In this document: piece after piece, positions 1-7,538 of the stretch
Numbering within the stretch: position 1 is the first letter of the stretch
How the letters are laid out: each line of letters begins with the position of its first letter
Assembly (NCBI GenBank): GCA_910577335.1
Contig: CAJTMJ010000046.1
Coordinates: 1 to 25,287 of the forward strand
Direction of reading: 5' to 3'
DNA length: 25,287 nt
Source: an uncultured Duncaniella sp.
Lineage (GTDB): Bacteria > Bacteroidota > Bacteroidia > Bacteroidales > Muribaculaceae
The notes under the pieces: model-generated
What the model saw: only the letters and a program-made list of their open reading frames with translations
The model's database searches: none
Told to the model about the DNA's origin: nothing
Position numbers and translations under genes: made by a program

Positions 1-69
1 TAATGGTGATGTCTATTCCACATTATCGCCTTAGCGTGTCCGCTGAATAGTTACAGATATGGCGACGCT

Positions 70-1425
70 GTGTTAAATTTTCTTAAATCAGAAAAGACTG
101 CTAAGGTCGCCGGCGATTCGGTATTGTTGGGTTTGGTATATCGGGGATTAGGTGGTGTATTTGAAGATATGCGCGATATGCAGACATCGATAACGTATTA
201 CAAGAAGGCGTTGGATATATTCGAGTCATCCGGTAACGCTAAGTATGGTCCCTACGCCTATTTAGATCTTTGCCGGGCGTATCGCAACAGTACCGACTAT
301 AAAAAAAGTAGCGGGTTGGCTGATATCGGCTATAGGATTGCCGACAGTATCGGTAACGTTAGTCTTCTCAGTCACTTTATAAGAATGAAAGGTAACAACC
401 TTATCAGCGAAGGGAAGTTTCGTGAAGCGCGTAGAGAGTTCGATAAGCTCGACAGTCTCGGCGCATCGGCATATTACGTCCCGCGTGACTGGATGCAAAA
501 AGGTATCCTCTGCATTGAGGAGGGTGACATTAGGGGAGCCGAGGTATGTAACGATTCATTGAAGTCGCATATCCCTGATGAGGAATGGCTCAGTGCCCGC
601 ATATATATGGCGAAAAAGGATTATAAGAGGGCTTCTGAGATACAGTCTTCCGAGATTTCTATTCAGAATGATTACATTAAGGGTATACTTAACATGGATT
701 TCACTAACACTCTTAGTGATTATTATGCTCTTCAGGAGCGGGATGCCGAGATGCGTCTTGCTGCCGAGCGTAAGGAGAAATTATACCTTTTATCTTTCGG
801 CTTGCTCTTGTTGACTTTAATTGGCATAATATATTACCATAGAGGGAAGGTTTACCGGACTAAGGTTGATAATATAATGTCGATAGGGGAGGAATTAAAG
901 AATATTCTTGGCGACAAGCAGTCGGTTATCGATGTTATGGCCATTGAAAAAGCTAATCGTGAAGATGAATTGGCGAAACTCAGGCATGAGCTTGACGATG
1001 TTAACCGCACATCGAAGGAGGATATACACAGTCTGCTGTCATCACGGTTTAATATGCTCGATAGCTTTTGCAATCTGTATTACGAATATGGTGCCACCAA
1101 AAAAGATAAGGAACATATCTATGAGAAGGTCATCAGTACGATAAAATCGATAAGTGACGATGATGTCATAGCTGAATTTGAAAATGAAGTCGATAGTAAG
1201 ATGGATCGTCTGATAACTCGGTTTAAGAATGATAATCCTAAATTGACTCCGCCGGAGCGAAAGATGTTCCTGTTCATGGTCTATGGCTTCTCAAATAAGG
1301 CTATAAGTGTGTTGCAGAATGTCAAGGTCGAGGTTATATACAATCGACGATCAATGCTGAAAAAGAAGATAGCCGAACATTGTATTTCCGACGCAAAAGA
1401 GGAATATTTGCAGTATTTTGGCTAA
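70..1425 (+). CDS. TPR / transmembrane / LuxR-like HTH regulator, 5' end incomplete
   Basis: The 451 readable residues begin with tetratricopeptide-like helices up to about residue 230. A single membrane helix follows at about 238-257 (YLLSFGLLLLTLIGIIYYHR), then a charged coiled coil at about 265-315. A C-terminal helix-turn-helix region lies at about 391-440: LTPPERKMFLFMVYGFSNKA resembles the 'L(T/S)xxE..l..l..G.snKeIA' start of LuxR-type domains. Bacteroidales carry many such membrane-anchored TPR regulators that sense through the periplasmic part and act through the cytoplasmic HTH; the ligand and target genes are unknown. The GTG at 70 is only the first nominal start. The same frame stays open back to position 10 and reads as more TPR-like helix, but a TGA sits at 7-9, and no signal peptide is visible. 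The true N-terminus is therefore missing, through a frameshift or truncation near the window edge. Confident in architecture, unsure whether the gene is functional. Confidence 0.7.
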   Translation: MLNFLKSEKTAKVAGDSVLLGLVYRGLGGVFEDMRDMQTSITYYKKALDIFESSGNAKYGPYAYLDLCRAYRNSTDYKKSSGLADIGYRIADSIGNVSLLSHFIRMKGNNLISEGKFREARREFDKLDSLGASAYYVPRDWMQKGILCIEEGDIRGAEVCNDSLKSHIPDEEWLSARIYMAKKDYKRASEIQSSEISIQNDYIKGILNMDFTNTLSDYYALQERDAEMRLAAERKEKLYLLSFGLLLLTLIGIIYYHRGKVYRTKVDNIMSIGEELKNILGDKQSVIDVMAIEKANREDELAKLRHELDDVNRTSKEDIHSLLSSRFNMLDSFCNLYYEYGATKKDKEHIYEKVISTIKSISDDDVIAEFENEVDSKMDRLITRFKNDNPKLTPPERKMFLFMVYGFSNKAISVLQNVKVEVIYNRRSMLKKKIAEHCISDAKEEYLQYFG

Positions 1426-1490
1426 ATTGCTGATTGATAGATAAATATCTATATCTAATTCAATCCTTTTGTAAACTATTGAATATTAGC

Positions 1491-1538
1491 AAGTTACATG
1501 GCATGTGAGATTTTAAAATCTCACATGCCATGTAACTT
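1491..1538. repeat. Perfect 48-bp palindrome
   Basis: Two 24-base arms are exact reverse complements with no spacer; the centre is gatttt|aaaatc and the outer ends are aagttacatg / catgtaactt. It lies 65 bp after the stop of the TPR regulator and 108 bp before the next gene. As RNA it would form a very stable hairpin, though the tip must open a few pairs. No clear T-tract follows (atacattatc), so an intrinsic terminator is possible but not typical. A dimeric regulator site or a mobile-element remnant are alternatives. Confidence 0.9.
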
Positions 1539-1646
1539 ATACATTATCAGATGGTTACTATTGAGCCAAAGTGAGATTAATTATGCCCTGAAATTAGGTA
1601 GGCATGTGGATTAAAAGTAAATTTATGATATAAAAATTTATGAACC

Positions 1647-2036
1647 ATGAAAATTATAGAGAAAATCAGACTCGCATTTATTCTTGCCCTGATGGTATGC
1701 ACATTATCTGCAAGAGGTGATGACCCCGAATCTTCAACTGATGAAGAGCCCCTATATAAAGAATGGGAAGAAAAACCAAGTAATAAACCTCGAGCACCGT
1801 CAAATGTCCGAATTATGTTTTCGTACAATACTGCAAAGGGTATCTGTTATTTTGTTCTGCCTTGCAGTGTCAGCCACATATATATAGATGCGATAGAAGT
1901 TGCGTCAGGTATGGCATATCAAGGTGAGGCTGATAATATGAATCCTACATGGGAACAGGAATTACTTGCCGGACAATATTATATAAGGTGTACGGTTGAT
2001 GACGGATCCGTGTTTAGCGGTTTTGTGACTATTTGA
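1647..2036 (+). CDS. Small secreted protein, DUF3244-like
   Basis: This 129-residue protein starts with a signal peptide (MKIIEKIRLAFILALMVCTLSARG), so it is exported. A short acidic, proline-containing linker follows. The C-terminal ~75 residues look like a small beta-sandwich: alternating hydrophobic strands, a G-x-x-Y-x-G-E segment, and a closing 'LLAGQYYIRCTVDDGSVFSG' run. That ending resembles the DUF3244 proteins of Bacteroidales, which end in a 'G.Y.i....g..y.G.f.i' pattern. The family match is from memory of the pattern and is only moderate. Function is unknown. It stands alone, with more than 200 bp upstream and about 100 bp downstream, and no consensus promoter is obvious. The ATG at 1647 is chosen because it starts directly at the signal peptide. 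Confidence 0.6.
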   Translation: MKIIEKIRLAFILALMVCTLSARGDDPESSTDEEPLYKEWEEKPSNKPRAPSNVRIMFSYNTAKGICYFVLPCSVSHIYIDAIEVASGMAYQGEADNMNPTWEQELLAGQYYIRCTVDDGSVFSGFVTI

Positions 2037-2044
2037 TTAGAAAA

Positions 2045-2061
2045 ATTTGTTGTCAACAAAT
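2045..2061. repeat. 17-bp palindrome after the DUF3244-like gene
   Basis: atttgttg-t-caacaaat has two perfect 8-base arms around one base and starts nine bases after the stop codon at 2034-2036. The loop is too small for a good RNA hairpin, so it may be a dimeric protein-binding site for the downstream small gene, or chance. No function can be assigned. Confidence 0.45.
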
Positions 2062-2134
2062 CAGTGATAGAAGCTTCAATGTGTTGCAACCATTGGAGTG
2101 AGTATGATTAACTAACTTAAAACAAAGAAACATC

Positions 2135-2371
2135 ATGAAAAAATTGTTTTTAGTGCTTGCTTGTGCAGCTTTAACTTTAAGTGCTTCCGCAACAGTCCTT
2201 TGGGTCGGATCATGCGGAGCTCAGGTCTATACCGTTGGAGAGGATTATTTTGAGAGTGAAGACCAAGAAGAGGGTTCTTTGGAAGCGTCTTCAGCTGCAG
2301 ATGACTATTATCAAGAGCTTAATGAAATCTATTGTGGAAAAAGGAGCAAGGACTATACGATCTATCCTTGA
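2135..2371 (+). CDS. Small exported protein with two cysteines
   Basis: This 78-residue protein opens with a clear signal peptide (MKKLFLVLACAALTLSASAT), leaving a mature chain of about 58 residues. The mature part has exactly two cysteines, C27 in VLWVGSCGAQVYTV and C67 in ELNEIYCGKR, which could form one disulphide after export. The segment between them is very acidic (ESEDQEEGSLE). It lies upstream of two GLPGLI genes and a TonB-dependent receptor on the same strand, so a role at the cell envelope is plausible, but I do not recognise the family and assign no function. The ATG at 2135 directly begins the signal peptide. An overlapping frame at 2181-2399 has no signal and atypical composition and is rejected. 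Confidence 0.6.
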   Translation: MKKLFLVLACAALTLSASATVLWVGSCGAQVYTVGEDYFESEDQEEGSLEASSAADDYYQELNEIYCGKRSKDYTIYP

Positions 2372-2420
2372 TACTATCAATTTTAGACTAATTATATGAG
2401 TCTATGATGTTACATGGAGA

Positions 2421-2458
2421 TGCTGAGCATTTGTATTTTTAATTGCAAATGCTTGGCG
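2421..2458 (+). terminator. Hairpin between the small exported protein and GLPGLI copy 1
   Basis: The perfect arms agcatttg (2426-2433) and caaatgct (2446-2453) enclose a T-rich loop. The stem extends outward to about 12 pairs if two G-T wobbles are allowed. Only a weak pyrimidine stretch follows (ctccttt). It could be a partial terminator or a processing hairpin that lowers read-through into the downstream gene. Confidence 0.4.
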
Positions 2459-2500
2459 CTCCTTTAGACATGGATTTTATCAATAGGTTCATCATTATAA

Positions 2501-3372
2501 ATCACATTTAAATTTTTATGAGAAAGACAGTATTTACAATAATAATAGCAATGTTGGGTTTGATAGCTCAAGCTCAATATATGGGTTCTTTGGGTAATAA
2601 ACCGGCAAAATTAGGCAAACGGATTCCTTTGGATAGAAGTTTTATGGAATGTGTTTATTCCTATAAGGTCCATGATCCTATAGATGGCAGAACAAGAGAA
2701 GAGTTTAAGATACTTGAGATTGGTAATAACTACTCCCAGTATTCAAGTTATGGGGCTTATCAGGTTGATTCGATAATAAAGCTCCATTATCCTGATGGAT
2801 TGACAAAAAATGAATACTATTATCTCAGGCAAGGACGTAATCCTACACTGGAATCTGTGGTAAAAAATTTAGAACAAAAAGTAATAAATGTATACGATTA
2901 TGTATTTATAGATGACTATGAATATTGCGAGGATTTTCCAATTATATCATGGAAATTGGAGCCGGGTACTGTTACTATTTGCGGTCAAGTCTGCCATAAA
3001 GCGACAGCAAGGTTTCGGGGTAGGAACTGGACAGCATGGTATAGTGACATACCGCAGAACAACGGACCATGGAAGTTCTGCAATCTTCCGGGTTTGATTC
3101 TTAAAGTAGAGGATGACAAAAAGGAGCAGATTTTCGAGGCTATACAAATTAGAAATAGTGACAAGGAATTCGGATTAATAAAGCTTAAGCGAGAAAAAAC
3201 CACCCGAGAGAAATATAATAAAGCCCTTGCCGATTACAAAACTACACCCCGTTCATTCCTTATGGGTAACAGCAATATTCCATTGCCGACTGATGCCAAC
3301 GGTAAAGTCGATATGCCGAACGACCGCCTGTTTTTCAATCCGATAGAATTAGAATAATGCGTACCTACATAA
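2501..3372 (+). repeat. Direct repeat unit 1, containing GLPGLI copy 1
   Basis: This unit matches 3623-4494 at an offset of 1122 bp. By reading both copies line by line I find no differences from 2511 to 3356. The only mismatches in the ~872 bp are at 2509-2510 (ta versus cg), the last base of the stop codon (TAA versus TAG) and 3363 (a versus c). Outside these limits the flanks are unrelated. Confidence 0.95.
2518..3357 (+). CDS. GLPGLI family protein, copy 1
   Basis: The 279-residue exported protein has signal peptide MRKTVFTIIIAMLGLIAQAQ. The family hallmark is GPWKFCNLPGLIL at 183-195, where the usual GLPGLI reads NLPGLI. Upstream lies the typical aromatic, strand-rich body with WYSDIPQNNGPW. 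TIGR01200-type GLPGLI proteins are Bacteroidota exported proteins of unknown function, often encoded beside TonB-linked outer-membrane barrels. Here an identical copy lies 283 bp downstream and is followed by such a receptor. Copy 1 ends in TAA and has no receptor of its own. The cysteines at C45, C137, C155, C159 and C188 might form disulphides in the periplasm. Base composition is more AT-rich than the receptor and the cobalamin genes downstream. Confidence 0.88.
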   Translation: MRKTVFTIIIAMLGLIAQAQYMGSLGNKPAKLGKRIPLDRSFMECVYSYKVHDPIDGRTREEFKILEIGNNYSQYSSYGAYQVDSIIKLHYPDGLTKNEYYYLRQGRNPTLESVVKNLEQKVINVYDYVFIDDYEYCEDFPIISWKLEPGTVTICGQVCHKATARFRGRNWTAWYSDIPQNNGPWKFCNLPGLILKVEDDKKEQIFEAIQIRNSDKEFGLIKLKREKTTREKYNKALADYKTTPRSFLMGNSNIPLPTDANGKVDMPNDRLFFNPIELE

Positions 3373-3491
3373 TAACCGTTGTCTCAGCCAAGGCACAGCC
3401 CTACAATTTGTTTGTAATCAGTCTGTTTAAATCGCTGAATAGTTATAAATATTACAAATGAATAAAAAAATGAAAAATTTATAACGAAAAA

Positions 3492-3523
3492 TTTGGTGGA
3501 ATGGAAACAAGCAACTAAATTTG
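3492..3523 (+). promoter_or_regulatory. Consensus Bacteroidetes promoter for GLPGLI copy 2 and the TonB receptor
   Basis: TTTG at 3492-3495 is followed by exactly 20 nt and then TAAATTTG at 3516-3523, a full match to the -33 TTTG / -7 TAnnTTTG consensus. Transcription should start near 3530, about 110 nt before the ATG at 3640. The spacer between the two GLPGLI copies thus carries its own promoter, so copy 2 and the receptor can be expressed independently of copy 1. Confidence 0.8.
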
Positions 3524-3589
3524 TGGTATTAAGTAATTAGGTAATGGCTGATTTATATAAAATTGTAATTACTTCTCAGAAATATACCT

Positions 3590-3625
3590 AACTAATAAAT
3601 ATATATCAACTAATAAATATATATC
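3590..3625. repeat. Tandem 18-bp repeat in the leader of GLPGLI copy 2
   Basis: aactaataaatatatatc occurs twice, at 3590-3607 and 3608-3625, without mismatch, ending 14 bp before the start codon. It lies in the predicted 5' leader, is absent upstream of copy 1, and is pure AT apart from the c residues. It could be a repeated binding site or a slippage product. Confidence 0.85.
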
Positions 3626-4494
3626 ACATTCGAATTTTTATGAGAAAGACAGTATTTACAATAATAATAGCAATGTTGGGTTTGATAGCTCAAGCTCAAT
3701 ATATGGGTTCTTTGGGTAATAAACCGGCAAAATTAGGCAAACGGATTCCTTTGGATAGAAGTTTTATGGAATGTGTTTATTCCTATAAGGTCCATGATCC
3801 TATAGATGGCAGAACAAGAGAAGAGTTTAAGATACTTGAGATTGGTAATAACTACTCCCAGTATTCAAGTTATGGGGCTTATCAGGTTGATTCGATAATA
3901 AAGCTCCATTATCCTGATGGATTGACAAAAAATGAATACTATTATCTCAGGCAAGGACGTAATCCTACACTGGAATCTGTGGTAAAAAATTTAGAACAAA
4001 AAGTAATAAATGTATACGATTATGTATTTATAGATGACTATGAATATTGCGAGGATTTTCCAATTATATCATGGAAATTGGAGCCGGGTACTGTTACTAT
4101 TTGCGGTCAAGTCTGCCATAAAGCGACAGCAAGGTTTCGGGGTAGGAACTGGACAGCATGGTATAGTGACATACCGCAGAACAACGGACCATGGAAGTTC
4201 TGCAATCTTCCGGGTTTGATTCTTAAAGTAGAGGATGACAAAAAGGAGCAGATTTTCGAGGCTATACAAATTAGAAATAGTGACAAGGAATTCGGATTAA
4301 TAAAGCTTAAGCGAGAAAAAACCACCCGAGAGAAATATAATAAAGCCCTTGCCGATTACAAAACTACACCCCGTTCATTCCTTATGGGTAACAGCAATAT
4401 TCCATTGCCGACTGATGCCAACGGTAAAGTCGATATGCCGAACGACCGCCTGTTTTTCAATCCGATAGAATTAGAATAGTGCGTCCCTACATAA
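3623..4494 (+). repeat. Direct repeat unit 2, containing GLPGLI copy 2
   Basis: Second member of the ~872-bp direct repeat described at 2501-3372. It is nucleotide-identical through the coding region and differs only at four flanking or stop-codon positions. Its right end runs into the leader of the TonB receptor gene at about 4495. Confidence 0.95.
3640..4479 (+). CDS. GLPGLI family protein, copy 2
   Basis: The protein is identical to copy 1 in all 279 residues: signal peptide 1-20, NLPGLI motif at 189-194. It ends in TAG and lies 28 bp upstream of the TonB-dependent receptor start, so the two are probably co-transcribed from the promoter at 3492-3523. GLPGLI proteins paired with an outer-membrane barrel are presumed to work with it at the envelope. 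Whether they bind the transported ligand or help barrel function is not known. This is the copy most likely to be the functional partner of the receptor. Confidence 0.88.
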   Translation: MRKTVFTIIIAMLGLIAQAQYMGSLGNKPAKLGKRIPLDRSFMECVYSYKVHDPIDGRTREEFKILEIGNNYSQYSSYGAYQVDSIIKLHYPDGLTKNEYYYLRQGRNPTLESVVKNLEQKVINVYDYVFIDDYEYCEDFPIISWKLEPGTVTICGQVCHKATARFRGRNWTAWYSDIPQNNGPWKFCNLPGLILKVEDDKKEQIFEAIQIRNSDKEFGLIKLKREKTTREKYNKALADYKTTPRSFLMGNSNIPLPTDANGKVDMPNDRLFFNPIELE

Positions 4495-4507
4495 AACTTA
4501 AACGGAT

Positions 4508-7129
4508 TTGTCATTGAATATATACCGTAAAATATTATCGCTTATAGCATTACTGCTTTTTATGGCTGTGGATCTTCACGCTCAGACAAGAAAGGTGACA
4601 GGTACGGTCAGGGAAAGAGGAGGGGAGGCTATGCCCGGGGTGATGGTTACGGTCAGGAATGTCAGTGACGAGCCTCAAAGCTATACGGTGACCGATAAGA
4701 ATGGGAAATATTCATTGGAATATCCGGCAGCGTTAAAGAATGGCTGTGTGAAATTTTCATGCATCGGTTTCCGCACAGTCTCATATCCTCTAAGTGAAGT
4801 GAAGAGCCGGTTGGATGTGACAATGGACGAGGAGGCTTTTAACCTTAAGGAGGTAGTGGTGAGAGTGCCGCCGATTAATGCAAAAGGTGACACGCTGACT
4901 TACGATGTGGCATCGTTTCGCAGCGCGTCCGACCGCAATATAGAGGATGTGATAAAGAAACTTCCGGGCATAAGAGTCACTGACGAGGGGAGGATATATT
5001 ACAACGGAGAAACTATCAATAAGTTCTATATCGAAGGACTTGACGCATTGTCGGGGCGCTACACGCTCGCTACCCGCAACATTTCGCCCAACGATGTGGT
5101 GTCGGTTAATGTCTATGAAAACCATCAGCCGAAACGAGTGCTTAAGGATGTGGAGTTCAGTAAGAACGCAGCACTTAATCTGAAACTGAAAAACAAACGT
5201 ATGTTGAAACCGATAGGGAATGTCAGAGGTGGCATAGGGGTCGATACCGATAATGACATGAAATGGCTGGGAGAAATTTTCGCAATGCTAATATCTCCCA
5301 AGCATCAGACACTCGTCACCGCCAAAGGTAATGACGCCGGACTATCATATATGAACGAGACAAAGGTGATGATTTCCGACGGAAGCGCCGACAATAAGAC
5401 CGAGGCTTACGGCACGTTCCCGAAAACTCCGTTCGGCTCGGTCAAGATACCTGTGTCGAGGTATTATGACAGCCGTTCGTATACCGGATCGGTAAGCACC
5501 GTGACAAAGTTGGGGGAGTTCACCACCCTTAATGTGGCGGCTGATTATTCGGATGAGGATAACCGATATACCAACAGCGAGGATGTGACTTATACCAATA
5601 CCGGGATAAGATTCAACGAGCGGGCTATAAATAATCCGCATCTGCGTGAAGCAAAGCTGAGATTGGGTATTGAGAACAATGCCACGAAGCGATTTCTGTC
5701 GGATAAACTGGCGTTTACCGGGCATTTTAACTCCAATGATTACAGGATAGAGAACGGAGGGACGGTGAATCAGGGAGTCGTGACCGACGATTACAATTTC
5801 AGGAACCAGCTCATAGCGATACTGCGCATATCCAAGAGCATGTTTGACTTTAAGTCGGATGTGCATGTGAGCAATACGCCTGTCAACCGGCTCACGGCTA
5901 CAGGTGACACCTTGCTCCCCATATTCCAGTCGGTCAAAGGTCTGTCATTCAAGACGAAGAAGGAGTTAGGGTATTCATGGTTTATAAATTCTCATTCGTC
6001 CATCTCGCTTAAGGGTATGTTGGACACATCGTATGAATTGTTTAAATCAAATGCGGTGGTCGATGGTGAAAACTCGTATGAAAACCATGTGAGAGGGTAT
6101 GATATAACCACCACCTTAACGCCGAAATATCAGTATCAATTCAACTCAGGGCTGACATTCAATCTCTCAGCCCCGGTGAGGATTACCAATCTTAAATTTG
6201 ACAACCGGCTGACCGGGAAGAGCTATCCTATCGACCGTGTGGATGTGGACCTGAGGGCATCTGTCAATTATACCACACCTTGGAATATCAAGACAAATTT
6301 AAGCGCCGGCAGGAGCACGACTCTTGGCGGGATGACTGACTATATCACTGAGCCTATATATATCACTTTCCGACGGAGGACTACCCGCGGAACTGGCGAT
6401 CTGAGCGAGAGGGAGAGTTACTATGCCACAGCCAATATGTCGTATAGAAGTGTCATAGAGGGGTTGTTTTCATCCCTCAATCTGCTTTGGCGGCGTGGCA
6501 CTTCCAATCAGTTGCGCAGCATGGATGTGACTCCGGGCGAGGTGATATCATCGACTGTCAGCCGTGATAACCACAATGACATGATCAATGTGGGTTGGTC
6601 AGGCTCAAAGAAGATATTCCCGTGGAACACTTCGTTTGCTTTGAATCTGAATTGGGAGCGGTTGAACAAGGATATGATACGTCAGAACAGGAATTACGGC
6701 ATGAGGACTACCAACTATGTGGTGCAAACCACTATTCACAGCAGCCCTGTGGGCGATTATCTGAATATGGACTTGGAAGTAAGGTATTCGGCTACTAACC
6801 AGAAGGTCAAAATGGCTGATATTGACAACAAGTCGAATGATGTGCTGTGCAATCTGTTCATTTCATCATTTCCCGTAAAGAACTTGGAGCTGAGCGCAAG
6901 AGGATATTTCAATTATAGTGAGCTTGGCAATGGCGTGGGTAAAAACAGTCTGTTTATGGATTGCGGGGTGACATATCATTTCAGGAGCTTCGACATAGAG
7001 CTTACGGCGAAAAATCTGAGCAATTCCAAGAGCTACGATTACACATACCTGCTTGATTCGGATGTCTACTCCTATTCATTCGCCCTCCGCCCGCTGGAAT
7101 TTCTTGCCACATTAAAATATTCCTTCTGA
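4508..7129 (+). CDS. TonB-dependent outer-membrane receptor, GLPGLI-associated type
   Basis: This 873-residue protein has a signal peptide ending near DLHAQ (about residue 26). A carboxypeptidase-regulatory-like beta-sandwich follows (about 28-107, with GVMVTVRN and TDKNGKYSL), then a TonB-box-like stretch (LKEVVVRV, 113-120). The plug holds DVIKKLPGIRVTDEGRIYYN at about 147-166 and FYIEGLDAL near 173-181, and the rest is a long beta-barrel with alternating aromatic strands. It ends in a phenylalanine after strand residues (LATLKYSF), typical of outer-membrane barrels. It is shorter than SusC (about 1000 residues), no SusD follows, and the plug differs, so it is not a classical polysaccharide-utilisation receptor. 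Substrate unknown. The start is TTG at 4508; a second TTG two codons later is equally possible. It probably forms an operon with GLPGLI copy 2. Confidence 0.85.
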   Translation: MSLNIYRKILSLIALLLFMAVDLHAQTRKVTGTVRERGGEAMPGVMVTVRNVSDEPQSYTVTDKNGKYSLEYPAALKNGCVKFSCIGFRTVSYPLSEVKSRLDVTMDEEAFNLKEVVVRVPPINAKGDTLTYDVASFRSASDRNIEDVIKKLPGIRVTDEGRIYYNGETINKFYIEGLDALSGRYTLATRNISPNDVVSVNVYENHQPKRVLKDVEFSKNAALNLKLKNKRMLKPIGNVRGGIGVDTDNDMKWLGEIFAMLISPKHQTLVTAKGNDAGLSYMNETKVMISDGSADNKTEAYGTFPKTPFGSVKIPVSRYYDSRSYTGSVSTVTKLGEFTTLNVAADYSDEDNRYTNSEDVTYTNTGIRFNERAINNPHLREAKLRLGIENNATKRFLSDKLAFTGHFNSNDYRIENGGTVNQGVVTDDYNFRNQLIAILRISKSMFDFKSDVHVSNTPVNRLTATGDTLLPIFQSVKGLSFKTKKELGYSWFINSHSSISLKGMLDTSYELFKSNAVVDGENSYENHVRGYDITTTLTPKYQYQFNSGLTFNLSAPVRITNLKFDNRLTGKSYPIDRVDVDLRASVNYTTPWNIKTNLSAGRSTTLGGMTDYITEPIYITFRRRTTRGTGDLSERESYYATANMSYRSVIEGLFSSLNLLWRRGTSNQLRSMDVTPGEVISSTVSRDNHNDMINVGWSGSKKIFPWNTSFALNLNWERLNKDMIRQNRNYGMRTTNYVVQTTIHSSPVGDYLNMDLEVRYSATNQKVKMADIDNKSNDVLCNLFISSFPVKNLELSARGYFNYSELGNGVGKNSLFMDCGVTYHFRSFDIELTAKNLSNSKSYDYTYLLDSDVYSYSFALRPLEFLATLKYSF

Positions 7130-7194
7130 TTTATCGACCCCAAGCCTGTCGGTGCTTGACCGGTGGAAGAAATTTTTGTAAGTTGGTGGAAACT

Positions 7195-7226
7195 CTTGTT
7201 TGAGAAATAAAAATATTGTAATTTTG
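7195..7226 (+). promoter_or_regulatory. Promoter of the cobalamin-uptake operon
   Basis: TAATTTTG at 7219-7226 fits the -7 consensus TAnnTTTG. CTTG at 7195-7198 lies 20 nt upstream and matches three of four -33 bases. The expected transcription start is around 7232, which is where the riboswitch aptamer begins. Confidence 0.7.
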
Positions 7227-7230
7227 CCGA

Positions 7231-7392
7231 CAGTTTTGGTGTCGCCTTTCGGGCGATGAAAAGGGAACCGGGTGAGAATCCCGGACAGACCCGCTGCTGT
7301 GATTCCTACAAAACTCATCAGTCACTAAGCCACTGAGGTTTGATCCTTCGGGAAGGCGACCGGTGAGAGGATAAGTCAGAAGACCTGCCAAG
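7231..7392 (+). promoter_or_regulatory. Cobalamin riboswitch
   Basis: Hallmarks appear in the right order: the GGT and GC-rich stem opening (ttttggtgtcgcctttcggg), the core gggaaccgggtgagaatccc with cggacagacccgctgctgtg, aagccactg, and the B12 box aagtcagaagacctgcc at 7373-7389. It senses adenosylcobalamin or related corrinoids and turns down the downstream genes when they are plentiful. Its position directly before a TonB receptor supports naming that gene btuB. The expression platform probably lies in the next 150 bases, where a helix can form next to the btuB start codon. Confidence 0.95.
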
Positions 7393-7483
7393 ATGAAGTT
7401 AAGTTTTGAAGTTTTCGGGCAATAAAGCGACAAAACATCCCAGATCAAATCCCCGATTATGCCATCTCGGCAAATGTGGGAGG

Positions 7484-7537
7484 AGCGATGAGTTGTGGAG
7501 TTGCTGTGAAGCACCTAAAATAATCTACTCGATCGCT
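7484..7537 (+). promoter_or_regulatory. Putative start-masking helix of the riboswitch expression platform
   Basis: agcgatgagt (7484-7493) can pair with actc-g-atcgct (7527-7537), giving ten base pairs with one bulged G. The helix ends one base before the btuB ATG at 7539 and would hide the ribosome-landing region. No T-tract or terminator is visible in the leader, so control is more likely at translation than by termination. The pairing is seen in the sequence; its regulatory role is inferred. Confidence 0.5.
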
Positions 7538-7538
7538 G

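Noticed and set aside
2181..2399. Overlapping frame within the small exported protein gene
   Set aside because: It has no signal peptide, an unusual isoleucine/arginine-rich composition, and is out of phase with the clear signal-bearing frame at 2135.
2501..4494. CRISPR or short repeat array
   Set aside because: The repeat is a two-copy gene duplication; no regularly spaced short repeats exist in the window.
5345..5866. 173-codon open frame on the minus strand inside the TonB receptor
   Set aside because: It lies wholly within a well-supported receptor barrel, has no recognisable domain, and its composition is that of an antisense reading.
4508..7129. SusC-type receptor of a polysaccharide utilisation locus
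   Set aside because: It is shorter than SusC, no SusD or glycoside hydrolase is nearby, and it follows a GLPGLI gene.
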